DNA of 64,000 nt from Butyrivibrio sp. LB2008 (GCF_000621565.1 NZ_JHXZ01000014.1:1-64000), one strand, 5' to 3'; positions 23,906 to 33,823 are shown, counted from the first letter of the stretch. Translations and numbers: made by a program. The notes: generated by a model not told the origin, from the sequence alone.

Positions 23906-25108
23906 TTAAAAGCTTGAATTTGCAACAGCATCGGCAAATGCCTCAACTGCTTCTGTATCACCTTTAGAAAGCGCACTCTTGATAGTCAGATTCTGCTCAA
24001 GGATCTTGACGTTCTTAAGAGTCTGAAGTTTGTCTGTCATAAGTTTAACCGTAACAGGTGCCCATGTTCCGTTCTGTCCGAGTGCAAAAATCCTGTTCTG
24101 AACTCCAAGCGCAAGCATATCATTTATGAATGCCTCCATCGGAGGATAAATTCCGCCGTTATATGTAGGACAGATCAAAGCTATCTTGCTGCATCTCCAA
24201 ACTTCACCTATAAGGTATGATACATCTGTTCCTGAAACATCATAAACTTTTACATTCTTTCCGGTCTTCTCTCTTAACGAAGTTGCAACTGCTTCGGCAG
24301 CACTTGCAGTGTGTCCGTAAAGACTTCCGTATACGATCGCGATATCATCGGTCTCTGCGGTATATGTGCTCCACTTCTGGTATTTATCAAGAATCCAGCC
24401 TATATTCTCTCTCCATACGGGACCGTGAAGGGAAAGTATTATCTGAATATCAAGTCCTGCCGCCTTTTTTAGAACGGTCTGAACAGGCATTCCATATTTA
24501 CCTACAATGTTTGCATAATATCTTCTTGCTGAATCGAGGAAATCTTTCTCAAAATCATAATCGTCTGCAAACAGCCCTCCGTCGAGCGCTCCGAATGTAC
24601 CGAATGCGTCTGCGGCAAAAAGAGCCTTTGAAGTCACATCATATGCCATAAGTACCTCAGGCCAATGTACCATCGGTGCTGCAATAAATTTAAATGTGTG
24701 CTTTCCTGTAGAGAGTTCATCCCCCTCTTTTACTTCCAATTTTTTATAGTTCTCAGACTCGGGAAAAAACTGCTTCATAAACTCAAAAGATTTAGCCCCG
24801 CTAACCACTGTAACCTCAGGAAACATCGTGACTACAGTGTTTATAAGTGAGCAGTGATCGGGCTCCATATGAAGTACCACAAGATAGTCCAATTTTTTAC
24901 CCGAAATAACTGTCTTTAAATTCTCAAGATACTGGTCTGAAATTGTGATGTCTGCAGTATCAAAAACTGCAGTCTTTTCATCATCTATAAAATAGCTATT
25001 GTATGAAACGCCTTCAGGAATCGGAAAAATGTTCTCGAATCTTGCGAGTCTTCTGTCGCTTCCTCCGATCCAAAAAATATCATCAATTACTTTTTTTATG
25101 CCATTCAT
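23906..25108 (-). CDS. fprA: Flavodiiron protein (A-type flavoprotein)
   Basis: 400 aa when started at MNGIKKVIDDIFWIGG, with AGGAGAG upstream; the longer reading to 25165 is not supported. A beta-lactamase-like N-terminal domain has the di-iron ligands H80-x-E82-x-D84-H85, H148, D167 and H228. The flavodoxin domain follows from about residue 250 (VYGSLYGHTASAAEAV). Flavodiiron proteins reduce O2 and/or NO to protect anaerobes, taking electrons from rubredoxin or NAD(P)H systems. All ligands are present, so it should be active. It lies downstream of the kinase operon after a probable terminator. Confidence 0.95.
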   Translation of the reverse strand: MNGIKKVIDDIFWIGGSDRRLARFENIFPIPEGVSYNSYFIDDEKTAVFDTADITISDQYLENLKTVISGKKLDYLVVLHMEPDHCSLINTVVTMFPEVTVVSGAKSFEFMKQFFPESENYKKLEVKEGDELSTGKHTFKFIAAPMVHWPEVLMAYDVTSKALFAADAFGTFGALDGGLFADDYDFEKDFLDSARRYYANIVGKYGMPVQTVLKKAAGLDIQIILSLHGPVWRENIGWILDKYQKWSTYTAETDDIAIVYGSLYGHTASAAEAVATSLREKTGKNVKVYDVSGTDVSYLIGEVWRCSKIALICPTYNGGIYPPMEAFINDMLALGVQNRIFALGQNGTWAPVTVKLMTDKLQTLKNVKILEQNLTIKSALSKGDTEAVEAFADAVANSSF

Positions 25109-25153
25109 ATACGTCTCTCCTCTCATAAAGATAATATTTTTGATACAAAAACA

Positions 25154-25181
25154 GAGAATGCACAATATCCCTGCACTCCCT
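25154..25181 (-). terminator. Probable terminator between the histidine kinase gene and fprA
   Basis: On the minus strand GAGTGCA ... TGCATTC (one G-U pair) is followed by TCTGTTTTTG. It lies just downstream of the kinase stop and before the fprA ribosome site, implying a separate or partly separate fprA transcript. Confidence 0.5.
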
Positions 25182-25195
25182 ATTTTCTCATAGTT

Positions 25196-28100
25196 TTATG
25201 CTTTTTTGAACTCCATTATTGTCTTTTCGACGACCTTTATATCTATTGGCTTTGATATATGCGCATTCATTCCCGAATCATAGCTCTTTTGAATGTCATC
25301 CGCATAGGCATTTGCAGTCATGGCGATTATCGGTATTTTCTGTGCCCATTCCGTCTTAAGACCGCGTATCAGAATTGTCGCCTCATATCCGTTCATGACA
25401 GGCATCTGGATATCCATCAGGATCATGTCAAAATCGCCTTCTTTTGAAGCCTTGAATTTCTCAACCGCTTCCTGTCCGTTTACGCACCTGATAACAGAAG
25501 CTCCCTCCATAGCCATAAGCTCTGCCAGAATATCCGCGTTAATATCGTTATCTTCCACCGCAAGGAATTTCATTCCGTTAAGCGGATTCTCTGTCTCATC
25601 ATCATTTGCTTCCGTTATCCTCTTGGCAATATCATTTATAGACTGCTTAAGACTGGATATAAACAGCGGCTTCTGCAAAAGATCGTTTGCCCCTGCCTCT
25701 TTTGCTTCGTCTTCTATAGACTCAAAATCATCCGCCATAACAATAATTAAAGATGTAGCTGATTTCGCCTTATCTTTTGCCCTGATATTCTTCACGATTT
25801 CAGGTGCCGTCATGTTCTGTACTTTTTGGTCCACAAGTATTAGGTCTACAGGTGTATCTTCAGCCTGACAGACATCTATCAGATGAAGCGCTCCGAATCC
25901 GGTAGGAGATTCCATTACATCGACACCGTCATTATTAAGCTTCTCAGCAAGCTGCTCACACTCGCTGTGTTTGCTGTCGATAAAAAGAATCCTTCTTATG
26001 CCGTGACTTTTCCAGAAATCAACGTCCGCTTCATCCACTGCCTGGAGCCTCAAAATAACGGTAAATGTACTGCCTTTTCCTTCCTCACTTTCTACACGTA
26101 TCGTACCGCCCATAAGCTCTACAAGACTTCTCGTTATTGCCATTCCAAGACCTGTTCCCTGTATCTCTTTATTTACATGGCTTTCTTCCCTGGAAAATGC
26201 CTCAAATATTCTCTCTTTATATTCAGGCTTCATGCCTATACCATTATCTTTTATGACAAAGATCAGATCATTAAAGCCTTCAGTTGCAGATTCGTTCTCC
26301 TTTATCGTAAACTCGATCTTTCCGCCTTCTCCGGTATATTTTATTGCATTGCTGAGTATATTCATGAGAATCTCATTTATTCTCTGTTTATCACCCATGA
26401 ATACATCGTGCCTGAGCCCCTCTGCATTAACAATATATTCCTGCCTTTTTACCTTTGCCTGATATGCTATTACAGAGTTGATCTCTTCAAGAAGGATACC
26501 TATCGCCATTTCCTTGATATCAAGTGTGGTTCTTCCGCTCTCAATCTTACTCATATCAAGAACCTCATTTAGAAGTGCCAATAAGTTCCTTGAAGCAAGA
26601 CCTATCTTACGGGTATATTCTCTTACTTTTTCCGGCTCATCATAGTGCTTTTCTATAAGGAGATTGAATCCGGTTATTGCATTCATAGGAGTTCTGAAAT
26701 CATGCGACATATTTGCAAGGAAATTTGTCTTTGCTCTGTTCGCTGTTTCAGCTGCATTAAATGCCTCCTGCAACTGATGATTTTTCATGATCTCCTGTGT
26801 TCTGTCATAAAGAGCTATAGCAAGCCTTCTTCCGCTGTCATCTATTGTGCAGGCCACTGCTCCTCTGTAATACAGGTCTGTATTGGACACATAATTGTGA
26901 AGTCTTATCTCGTCCACAACTTCAACTTTACCTGTCTGTGCACACCTTTCAAATATAGTACTCAGCCTGTCTTCTTTACCCGTTTTCTGTGCTATATTTA
27001 TGTTCCTTATATCTTTAAAAAGTTCTTTCGACGGTATGCCCAAGATATCCGCTGCATTGGCTGTAAGGAATTCAACCTCGAAACTCTTTGCATTTACTAT
27101 CGCAAGAATATCATTATTTTTTTCAACGACAAAGTCAAAAAGCCAGTCTCTGTAATGAATATCATTTTCTTTAAGAAACAGCTCCCTCTCATTTCTTCTC
27201 TTGATCTCATCAACCATTGTATTAAGCTGTGACGCCATATCTATCATGGACTTATACAGCTGTCCGATCTCATCTTTTCCGTCATCGACAATAGCTACCT
27301 CAAAGTCTCCTCTTTTTATGTCTTCTGCAATGATGTTAAGTCCCTCTATTCTTGTACATAATTGATTAGCCATCTGCGACGCGATAAGGAATCCCAGTGC
27401 AAGGATAGTTATGGCTATGATAAGATCGCCCAAAAGAATGGTTATTTCATCGGCAAGCATTTCCCTGCTGTCAACGTAGTAATACATCTGCCAGCCGTTA
27501 TTCATTTCTTTGGACTTTATTATCAGATAATCATCCGTCGATTTGAATCCGTCCAGATTGACGTATTTTCCGGCCATGATATCTTCTGTGACTTTTCTGT
27601 CGAGTACACTGCTTCTTAAATCTTTTTTGGCAACGATCTTATTGGACGAATCAACAATTGCAATTCCGTTATCCTGATACCTCGTGTTTGTAGTCGTGGA
27701 AAAAAAGCTCTTTTTATTTACTTTAAGAGTGATCATTCCGATCATCTTGGATGTAGTCGCGGCATCAAGGAGAGATTTGATGATATATACATCTCCTTTT
27801 TCATTTATGACCCATATACTTCCGTTATCACCTCTGCACATCTCATACCAGGCTTTTATTCCCTCGTCATGAGGATAGCTCAAAAACTCACCGATTCTGT
27901 CCTCTTTGATTCTCTCAGAATAGATATGTATTTCCTCTATATCGCTGTCACTTCCGATGTAGTACCATATCAAAGGTTCGATGGTCTCTGTCATCTCGGC
28001 TGAAAGTGTGTACGGATCTGCATCCGCATGATCGAGCGCTCTTCTGAATGCTTCTTCATAGGAAAAAAATTTGATTACATCAGTCTCTCTTTTTACCCCC

Positions 28101-28294
28101 ATTTCAATGCCGTTTGCTATAACCTCGGCGCTTCCCTTCATAGATGCTCTGGTAAGCTCCGTTACATTACTCTTTGACACCACATAAGCATATACACCGA
28201 TAATAACAATAGGCAGCACAACAAGCATGGCAAAAATAGCTTTCAGCTGATGCTTTATACTTCGCAATTTTAGTATATTAAGTAAGCTATCCAT
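25196..28294 (-). CDS. Hybrid sensor histidine kinase with two receiver domains
   Basis: 1032 aa. TM1 at about 18-38, an extracellular Cache-like sensor (about 40-283), TM2 at about 286-306 and HAMP to about 360. A PAS-like region follows (385-500), then HisKA with ANMSHDFRTPM (His531), and an HATPase with NILSNAIKYT, KDNGIGM and GTGLGMAI. Receiver 1 (about 768-890) has LVDQ (Asp822) but a diverged acidic pocket. Receiver 2 (about 908-1030) is canonical, with LMDIQMPVMNG (Asp961) and KP. No DNA-binding output is present. It follows a solute-binding lipoprotein gene by 15 bases, suggesting that protein presents the ligand. Confidence 0.9.
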   Translation of the reverse strand: MDSLLNILKLRSIKHQLKAIFAMLVVLPIVIIGVYAYVVSKSNVTELTRASMKGSAEVIANGIEMGVKRETDVIKFFSYEEAFRRALDHADADPYTLSAEMTETIEPLIWYYIGSDSDIEEIHIYSERIKEDRIGEFLSYPHDEGIKAWYEMCRGDNGSIWVINEKGDVYIIKSLLDAATTSKMIGMITLKVNKKSFFSTTTNTRYQDNGIAIVDSSNKIVAKKDLRSSVLDRKVTEDIMAGKYVNLDGFKSTDDYLIIKSKEMNNGWQMYYYVDSREMLADEITILLGDLIIAITILALGFLIASQMANQLCTRIEGLNIIAEDIKRGDFEVAIVDDGKDEIGQLYKSMIDMASQLNTMVDEIKRRNERELFLKENDIHYRDWLFDFVVEKNNDILAIVNAKSFEVEFLTANAADILGIPSKELFKDIRNINIAQKTGKEDRLSTIFERCAQTGKVEVVDEIRLHNYVSNTDLYYRGAVACTIDDSGRRLAIALYDRTQEIMKNHQLQEAFNAAETANRAKTNFLANMSHDFRTPMNAITGFNLLIEKHYDEPEKVREYTRKIGLASRNLLALLNEVLDMSKIESGRTTLDIKEMAIGILLEEINSVIAYQAKVKRQEYIVNAEGLRHDVFMGDKQRINEILMNILSNAIKYTGEGGKIEFTIKENESATEGFNDLIFVIKDNGIGMKPEYKERIFEAFSREESHVNKEIQGTGLGMAITRSLVELMGGTIRVESEEGKGSTFTVILRLQAVDEADVDFWKSHGIRRILFIDSKHSECEQLAEKLNNDGVDVMESPTGFGALHLIDVCQAEDTPVDLILVDQKVQNMTAPEIVKNIRAKDKAKSATSLIIVMADDFESIEDEAKEAGANDLLQKPLFISSLKQSINDIAKRITEANDDETENPLNGMKFLAVEDNDINADILAELMAMEGASVIRCVNGQEAVEKFKASKEGDFDMILMDIQMPVMNGYEATILIRGLKTEWAQKIPIIAMTANAYADDIQKSYDSGMNAHISKPIDIKVVEKTIMEFKKA

Positions 28295-28309
28295 ACTTTC
28301 CCCTCTAGA

Positions 28310-29611
28310 TCAATTACCTTCAACTATTGCTTTTGTCTTTTCATCTATCCTCTTAAATGCATCTTCCAAGTCCTCTCTTCCAAGCAGAACTTGTTGCAGT
28401 TCATTTTCCAATTCTACAGATATCTCTCTGCTGTAATATCCCCATCCCGTATAAGGCAGATAAAGATTGTTCTCCAATGCATCTTTTAGATTATCGAATT
28501 CATGCGGCATTTCAAATTCCACATTTTTAAGATATGTCTTACTTCCCGGAGAATCTTTCCAGATTGCCCTCTGCCCCATAAGCGTAGTAAGGGACCTTAC
28601 AACCTTGAGCGCGTCGTTTACATTTTGGTTATCTTTTACTACGGCAAAACCGTACTCGCAACCTCCGGTCAGGAGCTCAGTTCCGTCATCGTGTCCGCCA
28701 AACGCAATCGTATCCAATTTTATTGTCGGATTCTCTTTGTAGATCTGATTGTAATCCTCAGGTCCTCCTGACAAAATAACCGTCTTTCCCGACGCAAATT
28801 CTTCTATCGCAGCCTTTTTATCCATAAGGCACATATCGCGCGTAAAAATTCCTTCTTCGATCATTTTGTACCATATGTCCATATGCGGATAAACTTCTTC
28901 GTAAAAAGAAGCTTTCCCTTCTCCGAGTCTTGTTCCAAAACTTTCTCCTTCAGGCGTCCTGAAATATGTTGCCTGCATTATCGCCATCGCACTGCTTGCA
29001 AGGCCTTCTTTATCTTTGAGGCCGGACGATAACGGTTTCATGCCATTTTCACGTATCTTTGCACACATGTCATAAAAATCAGTATATACAGACGGAGGCT
29101 TAAATCCGAATTTTTCGAAGTATTCTTTGTTTACATAAAAACACTCGTATGAACTTACGCTCGGAACAGCATAATATTCATTCAAATACTTGAATTTATC
29201 CAGTGCATCCTCCGAAAAACCTTTTACCATCTTGGAAAGCGGCACAAGATATCCGCCTCTTGCATATCTTTTGGCCATATTCTCGGTGACGCATATTATA
29301 TCAGCCGCACCGTCATAAGATATCTGCGAATCAATTACAGACTCGTAATTAGTTCGCTGGGTGTAAATATATTCAAAATCATATTCAGGAAATCTATTTG
29401 CCAGAAAGGCCTTGATATTTGTGATATAGGACTCCTCGTACCACGCTGCAATGCGTATCAGTTTACGAGGTTCCTTCTCTTCTTTTGGCACAGAAGCCAT
29501 CTGTTGTGCCTCATCAGATATAGCAGATGCACAACCACATAAAAAAGACATTGTAACAGCAACAGAAATTAAGATACCGAAAAAGAGCCTTAGCATTTTG
29601 ACGTTCTTCAT
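28310..29611 (-). CDS. Solute-binding lipoprotein partnered with a sensor kinase
   Basis: A 433-aa family-1-type extracellular solute-binding protein: signal peptide with lipobox LCGC, then two-lobed binding-protein features (IRIAAWYEESYITNIKAFL, ADIICVTENMAKRYARGGYLVPL, FASGKTVILSGGPEDYNQI). Such proteins bind sugars or oligosaccharides. No ABC permease or ATPase gene is nearby. Instead it lies 15 bases before the hybrid kinase gene, so a role as ligand receptor for signalling is more likely than transport. GAGG precedes the ATG. The ligand is unknown. Confidence 0.85.
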   Translation of the reverse strand: MKNVKMLRLFFGILISVAVTMSFLCGCASAISDEAQQMASVPKEEKEPRKLIRIAAWYEESYITNIKAFLANRFPEYDFEYIYTQRTNYESVIDSQISYDGAADIICVTENMAKRYARGGYLVPLSKMVKGFSEDALDKFKYLNEYYAVPSVSSYECFYVNKEYFEKFGFKPPSVYTDFYDMCAKIRENGMKPLSSGLKDKEGLASSAMAIMQATYFRTPEGESFGTRLGEGKASFYEEVYPHMDIWYKMIEEGIFTRDMCLMDKKAAIEEFASGKTVILSGGPEDYNQIYKENPTIKLDTIAFGGHDDGTELLTGGCEYGFAVVKDNQNVNDALKVVRSLTTLMGQRAIWKDSPGSKTYLKNVEFEMPHEFDNLKDALENNLYLPYTGWGYYSREISVELENELQQVLLGREDLEDAFKRIDEKTKAIVEGN

Positions 29612-29638
29612 ATATTCCTCGCAAGACAGCCTGACCTG

Positions 29639-30145
29639 TTATTTCAACAATATCGTCTGTACCTCGCCTACATACATGATATACTGATCCTTATCCAGAT
29701 GTAGGTCTTGGATTATACTCTTATCAATAAAACAGCTCTCATCAAACAGATGCTTATATAAAACTTTGCATGGTATTACTTCATTCGCCTCATCAATAAA
29801 CGGGATTCCTTCATAATTGTTGACCGTAAGCCTGGAACCGGCGATCTTATCCTCATCTCTCCCCGATACCATTCCAAGGTACTTAAGAGCTCCGCGATAA
29901 GTTTCCTGATTCACAAAACTTATTGAATATTCTCCCGATCTGTCGATGCACTCTCTTGTATATCTGTTCGCGCGAACAAATATGAAAGTGACTCGTTTAT
30001 TCCACACGTATCCGACTCCGCCCCAGGGCGCAGATGCCGCGTTTACTTTATCTCCATCTTTACAGGTAATTATTATTTTCTGTCCAACAAAACTATATGC
30101 TCCCTCTTCAATATCTTCGGGATTCACAGGTTGAAATACGTGCAT
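29639..30145 (-). CDS. Flavin reductase-like FMN-binding protein
   Basis: A 168-aa protein of the flavin reductase/split-barrel FMN-binding family: NAASAPWGGVGYVWNKRVTFIFVRANRYTRE is the FMN-site region, and GEYSISFV the conserved strand. It probably binds FMN and either transfers electrons or reduces free flavin. TGGAGGTATT precedes the ATG. It lies 27 bases upstream of the solute-binding protein gene and may be the first gene of that operon, although its biochemical link to the sensor pair is not clear. Confidence 0.85.
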   Translation of the reverse strand: MHVFQPVNPEDIEEGAYSFVGQKIIITCKDGDKVNAASAPWGGVGYVWNKRVTFIFVRANRYTRECIDRSGEYSISFVNQETYRGALKYLGMVSGRDEDKIAGSRLTVNNYEGIPFIDEANEVIPCKVLYKHLFDESCFIDKSIIQDLHLDKDQYIMYVGEVQTILLK

Positions 30146-30170
30146 AATACCTCCATTTCGGAAATACTAC

Positions 30171-30674
30171 TCAGAAATCTCTTATTTTGTCGTTATCAGT
30201 TAATCCTGTATTTTCTATTTTGGTTATCGTTACACCGTAACTATATTCATCGCTCACTTTAATATTAACATGGTCTCCCACTTTATGTCCAAGTAATTGT
30301 TTTCCAAGTGGAGACTCAATACTGATAAGTCCCTTCAATGAATTCTGTCGCATTGTTGTAACAATCTTGTACGTTTCTTCAGATTTATCTTCGTCCAATA
30401 CGACCGTAACGGACTTATTCATTCCAACCTGATCTTCACCGCTCTCATCATCGATAACTTTTGCGGTCTTGATCATTCTCTCCAAAAATCTGATCCTGCT
30501 CTCATTCTGATTCTTTGCCTTTTTTGCGGCATAGTACTCAAAATTCTCAGAGAGATCTCCCTGAGCACGCGCTTCTTTTACATGTTCAAGAAGCTCTTTT
30601 CTCACCACTACTTTGCGATGCTCAATCTCTGCTTCCATGTCTTCTATATCTTTTTTTGTAAGTTCGTTATGCAT
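30171..30674 (-). CDS. greA: Transcription elongation factor GreA
   Basis: 167 aa from MHNELTKKDIEDMEAEIEHRK, with AAGGGG upstream; a longer reading runs back through the fba terminator and is rejected. The N-terminal coiled coil (to about residue 80) includes ARAQGDLSENFEYYAAK, the conserved GreA tip that enters RNA polymerase and rescues backtracked complexes. The C-terminal FKBP-like domain includes SIESPLGKQLLGHKVGDHV. The N-terminal part is standard for the family. Cytoplasmic. It follows fba after a strong terminator. Confidence 0.93.
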   Translation of the reverse strand: MHNELTKKDIEDMEAEIEHRKVVVRKELLEHVKEARAQGDLSENFEYYAAKKAKNQNESRIRFLERMIKTAKVIDDESGEDQVGMNKSVTVVLDEDKSEETYKIVTTMRQNSLKGLISIESPLGKQLLGHKVGDHVNIKVSDEYSYGVTITKIENTGLTDNDKIRDF

Positions 30675-30698
30675 CTTTTTCCCCTTATATAATGTAAA

Positions 30699-30722
30699 AG
30701 GCGAAGCCATACGGCTCCGCCT
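30699..30722 (-). terminator. fba terminator
   Basis: On the minus strand AGGCGGAGCC, GTAT, GGCTTCGCCT, then TTTTACATT. A 10-bp stem with one G-U pair, placed about 30 bases past the fba stop. Confidence 0.85.
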
Positions 30723-30751
30723 CGTTGTTCTTAATAAATTGGAATAAACGA

Positions 30752-31615
30752 TCAAGCCTTTCCAACTGATCCGAAGAGTTCCATCTTCTCCTTAACTGTA
30801 GCCTTGATAGCATCAGCACCGGGAGCAAGAAGCTTACGGGGATCGAATCCCTTACCTTCAAGATCCTTACCTGCTTCCACATACTTACGTGTTGCGTCTG
30901 CGAATGAAAGCTGGCACTCTGTATTAACATTGATCTTTGATACACCAAGTGAAATAGCTTTCTTGATCATCTCTGCAGGAATTCCTGTACCACCGTGAAG
31001 AACGAGAGGCATAGCTCCTGTCTTCTGCTGGATAGCATCGAGAACGTCGAATCTAAGTCCCGGCCATCCTTCAGGATATTTACCGTGGATATTTCCGATA
31101 CCTGCAGCAAGCATATCTACACCAAGATCTGCAATTCTCTTACACTCGTTGGGATCTGCGCATTCACCCATTCCAACTACGCCGTCTTCTTCTCCACCGA
31201 TTGAACCAACTTCAGCCTCGATAGAAAGTCCGAGATGATGAGCAACGTTTACAAGCTCAGTTGTCTTAGCAACGTTCTCCTCGATATCGTAGTGAGATCC
31301 ATCAAACATGATAGATGTGAATCCAGCCTCAACGCATTTATAACATCCGTCATATGTACCATGGTCTAAGTGAAGAGCAACGGGAACAGTGATTCCGAGG
31401 CACTTGTCCATTGCCTTAACCATAGCAGAAACAGTCTCAAATCCTGTCATGTACTTACCTGCACCCTCAGATACACCGAGGATAACCGGGGAATTAAGCT
31501 CCTGAGCTGTTAACAGAATAGACTTTGTCCATTCAAGGTTATTGATGTTGAACTGTCCTACTGCGTAGTGACCTTCTTTTGCTTTTACAAGCATGTCTTT
31601 TGCGGATACTAACAT
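30752..31615 (-). CDS. fba: Class II fructose-1,6-bisphosphate aldolase
   Basis: A 287-aa zinc aldolase of glycolysis and gluconeogenesis, interconverting fructose-1,6-bisphosphate with dihydroxyacetone phosphate and glyceraldehyde-3-phosphate. LHLDHG has the catalytic Asp84 and zinc ligand His85. Glu135 (EAEVGSIGG), His177 (GNIHGKYP) and His207 (LHGGTG) complete the site, and KINVNTECQ is the phosphate-binding region. Length is normal. AAGGGAG precedes the ATG and a TATAAT box is about 70 bases upstream. Codon use looks that of a highly expressed gene. Ends at a strong terminator. Confidence 0.97.
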   Translation of the reverse strand: MLVSAKDMLVKAKEGHYAVGQFNINNLEWTKSILLTAQELNSPVILGVSEGAGKYMTGFETVSAMVKAMDKCLGITVPVALHLDHGTYDGCYKCVEAGFTSIMFDGSHYDIEENVAKTTELVNVAHHLGLSIEAEVGSIGGEEDGVVGMGECADPNECKRIADLGVDMLAAGIGNIHGKYPEGWPGLRFDVLDAIQQKTGAMPLVLHGGTGIPAEMIKKAISLGVSKINVNTECQLSFADATRKYVEAGKDLEGKGFDPRKLLAPGADAIKATVKEKMELFGSVGKA

Positions 31616-31684
31616 AGTTTTTCTCCCTTACATTATATTTTTTAGGCGCTTTTATCCCCACGCCCATATTGAACGACTAAATCT

Positions 31685-31690
31685 ATTATA
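31685..31690 (-). promoter_or_regulatory. Probable -10 box of the fba promoter
   Basis: TATAAT on the minus strand, about 70 bases before the fba start. The -35 at 17-base spacing (TTTATT) is weak. The position would give a leader of about 60 bases ending in AAGGGAG. Confidence 0.4.
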
Positions 31691-31729
31691 TACTTACCAT
31701 TCCAAAAAATAAAGTTAATCTTTTCACAA

Positions 31730-33823
31730 TCATTCAAAGCTAATGAAGTTGTCAGCCCAGAATCCATCTGATGTTGTAGGTGCCATGCTGTCATATCTCA
31801 GTATCAGACCTGATTTTCTCGACACCGATACCGTAAGAATCCCGTCTTTTACCCTCATTTCGTTCTTTGCATCTATAAAGCCCATTCCATCTGTAAGCAT
31901 GAGCCGGGTAAGGATTGCATCTTTGGGGATTCCCACAGGCATCACCTGTATCTCTTTTGTCACCTCATATTCATTGTTGTTTATTATCACGATGGAAGCT
32001 GCAGTCCTGTTAAAGCGCCCGTACGCAATGAAATTAAAGTCAGCGTACAGCTCGCGTATCGAGCCTTCGGTAAATTCCTTGTATTTCTTGTGAATTTTTA
32101 TCAACTTCTTGTGATACTCGAGCATTTCAAGGTCTTCTTTGCCCCAAGGATATGTTCTCCTGTTATCGGGATCCGTAAAACCGCACAGTCCGACCTCATC
32201 TCCGTAATAAATTGTAGGCGCACCGGGCCAGGTCATCTGTATCATGACCGCTTCCCTCATCACAGGCTTACTTATTCCGGTATTGGCCGATGATGCCATG
32301 AGTGTACTGCTACGTCCGACCTTCTGACTCGTCCTGGTAAGAAATCTCGAATGGTCGTGATTGGACAGCTCATTCATCGCCGTATAAAGGGACGGCATGG
32401 TAAAATTCTCACCGCCTATATATAGCATTGTGTCAAAAAACTCTCTGGCATTTCCTATTCTTGTAGGCTTGAACTCGTCGCTGTGCTTATCCATTCCGGT
32501 AAGAAACCATGTGACCGGCTCCATAAAAGCGTCGTAGTTCATAACGGTATCCCACTCATCGCCCCTAAGCCAGTCGGCTGCAGGTCCGTACTGTTCGGCA
32601 AGGATTATCGCATCGGGATTCGCTTTTTTCACTTCTTCCCTGAATCTCTTCCAGAAATAGTGATTGTACTCCTGCGAATGGCCAAGATCGGCGGCCACGT
32701 CAAGTCTCCACCCATCCGCGTTGAAAGGCGGTGAAACCCACTTTCTGCCAATGCTTAATATATATTCCTCAAGCTTTTTTGAGCCCTCGTAATTAAGCTT
32801 CGGAAGTGTATCATATCCCCACCACCCGTCATACTGTGTATTATAAGGCCAGCTGTCACCGTGAAACGCAAAGAAATCATGATACGTGCTATCTTTCGAA
32901 ATAAATGCTCCGGGCTCATAATCCTTGTTATTCTCGTAGATCCGCTCTCTGTCCATCCATTTATTGAAGGAGCCGCAATGATTGAACACTCCGTCCAATA
33001 TGATCTTTATTCCTCGCTTATGTGCTTCACTGACAAGCTTCGCAAAAAGGTCATCACTGGCTTTAAGGTTTCTTAAATCTGTGACGCGCTTAATATATTT
33101 GGTTGCTTTGGTATTGTCGTGCTCGTCTTTATCAAGCGCTCTTCCACCGTCCTCAACAATCTTTCCAAAGTGAGGATCTATATGATCATAATCCTGGGTA
33201 TCATATTTGTGACAAGATGGCGATACAAACAGCGGGTTAAAATAGATCGCATCTATCCCAAGGTCCTTGAGATAGTCGAGTTTATCCATTACACCCTGAA
33301 GATCGCCTCCATAGAATTCTCCGAAATCGTACTGAGGATCGGGATATCTGTCCCACTCATCGACCTTCACTACGTTTCTTCCGTAATAAGAATATTCACC
33401 GGTGACAACGTCATTATCCTTGTCACCGTTACAGAATCTCTCCACGAATATCTGATATATCACCGCACCTTTGGCCCACTTGGGAGTTGAAAGGCCGGGA
33501 TATATCCTGAAATTCATGCTCTCCATTATATTTGTAACGGCGCCTCTCTTATCATAGTAAAAAAAGCTGCCGTCCATACCTTCTATTTCAAAGAAATAGC
33601 TCGCAGGCTCCTCACCTACATTTACTGACGCATCGTAGTAATCAAACTCCCCTGACGTCTCCAAGCAAGTCATGGGATGTCTTTCGCCTTTCCACACGAG
33701 AATAATTTCAGATGCCTCTGCTCTCCTGCATCTGAATCTTATATCTACCTTTCTGTTTTTGTCAGGTTCCGCCGGCCTTAGATAATCTAAGGTCATGTCA
33801 TGGAAAAATGCGCTTTCATTCAT
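31730..33823 (-). CDS. GH13 neopullulanase/cyclomaltodextrinase-like enzyme
   Basis: A 697-aa cytoplasmic alpha-glucan hydrolase (no signal peptide). Residues 1-115 resemble the CBM34-type N-terminal domain of GH13_20 enzymes. The barrel has the four GH13 regions: ILDGVFNHCG, GWRLDVAADLG (nucleophile Asp375), IILAEQYG (acid/base Glu410) and LSNHDHSRF (Asp490). A C-terminal beta domain follows. It likely cleaves imported maltodextrins, pullulan fragments or cyclodextrins. It is slightly long for the family owing to an insert near 225-255. GGGA is upstream of the start. The exact specificity cannot be read from sequence. Confidence 0.9.
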   Translation of the reverse strand: MNESAFFHDMTLDYLRPAEPDKNRKVDIRFRCRRAEASEIILVWKGERHPMTCLETSGEFDYYDASVNVGEEPASYFFEIEGMDGSFFYYDKRGAVTNIMESMNFRIYPGLSTPKWAKGAVIYQIFVERFCNGDKDNDVVTGEYSYYGRNVVKVDEWDRYPDPQYDFGEFYGGDLQGVMDKLDYLKDLGIDAIYFNPLFVSPSCHKYDTQDYDHIDPHFGKIVEDGGRALDKDEHDNTKATKYIKRVTDLRNLKASDDLFAKLVSEAHKRGIKIILDGVFNHCGSFNKWMDRERIYENNKDYEPGAFISKDSTYHDFFAFHGDSWPYNTQYDGWWGYDTLPKLNYEGSKKLEEYILSIGRKWVSPPFNADGWRLDVAADLGHSQEYNHYFWKRFREEVKKANPDAIILAEQYGPAADWLRGDEWDTVMNYDAFMEPVTWFLTGMDKHSDEFKPTRIGNAREFFDTMLYIGGENFTMPSLYTAMNELSNHDHSRFLTRTSQKVGRSSTLMASSANTGISKPVMREAVMIQMTWPGAPTIYYGDEVGLCGFTDPDNRRTYPWGKEDLEMLEYHKKLIKIHKKYKEFTEGSIRELYADFNFIAYGRFNRTAASIVIINNNEYEVTKEIQVMPVGIPKDAILTRLMLTDGMGFIDAKNEMRVKDGILTVSVSRKSGLILRYDSMAPTTSDGFWADNFISFE

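Noticed and set aside
29451..29687. Plus-strand frame across the binding-protein start
   Set aside because: Antisense to the signal peptide and gap; no ribosome site and no recognisable content.
30675..30755. N-terminal extension of GreA (from 30755)
   Set aside because: It runs through the fba terminator hairpin, and AAGGGG directly supports MHNELTKK as the start.
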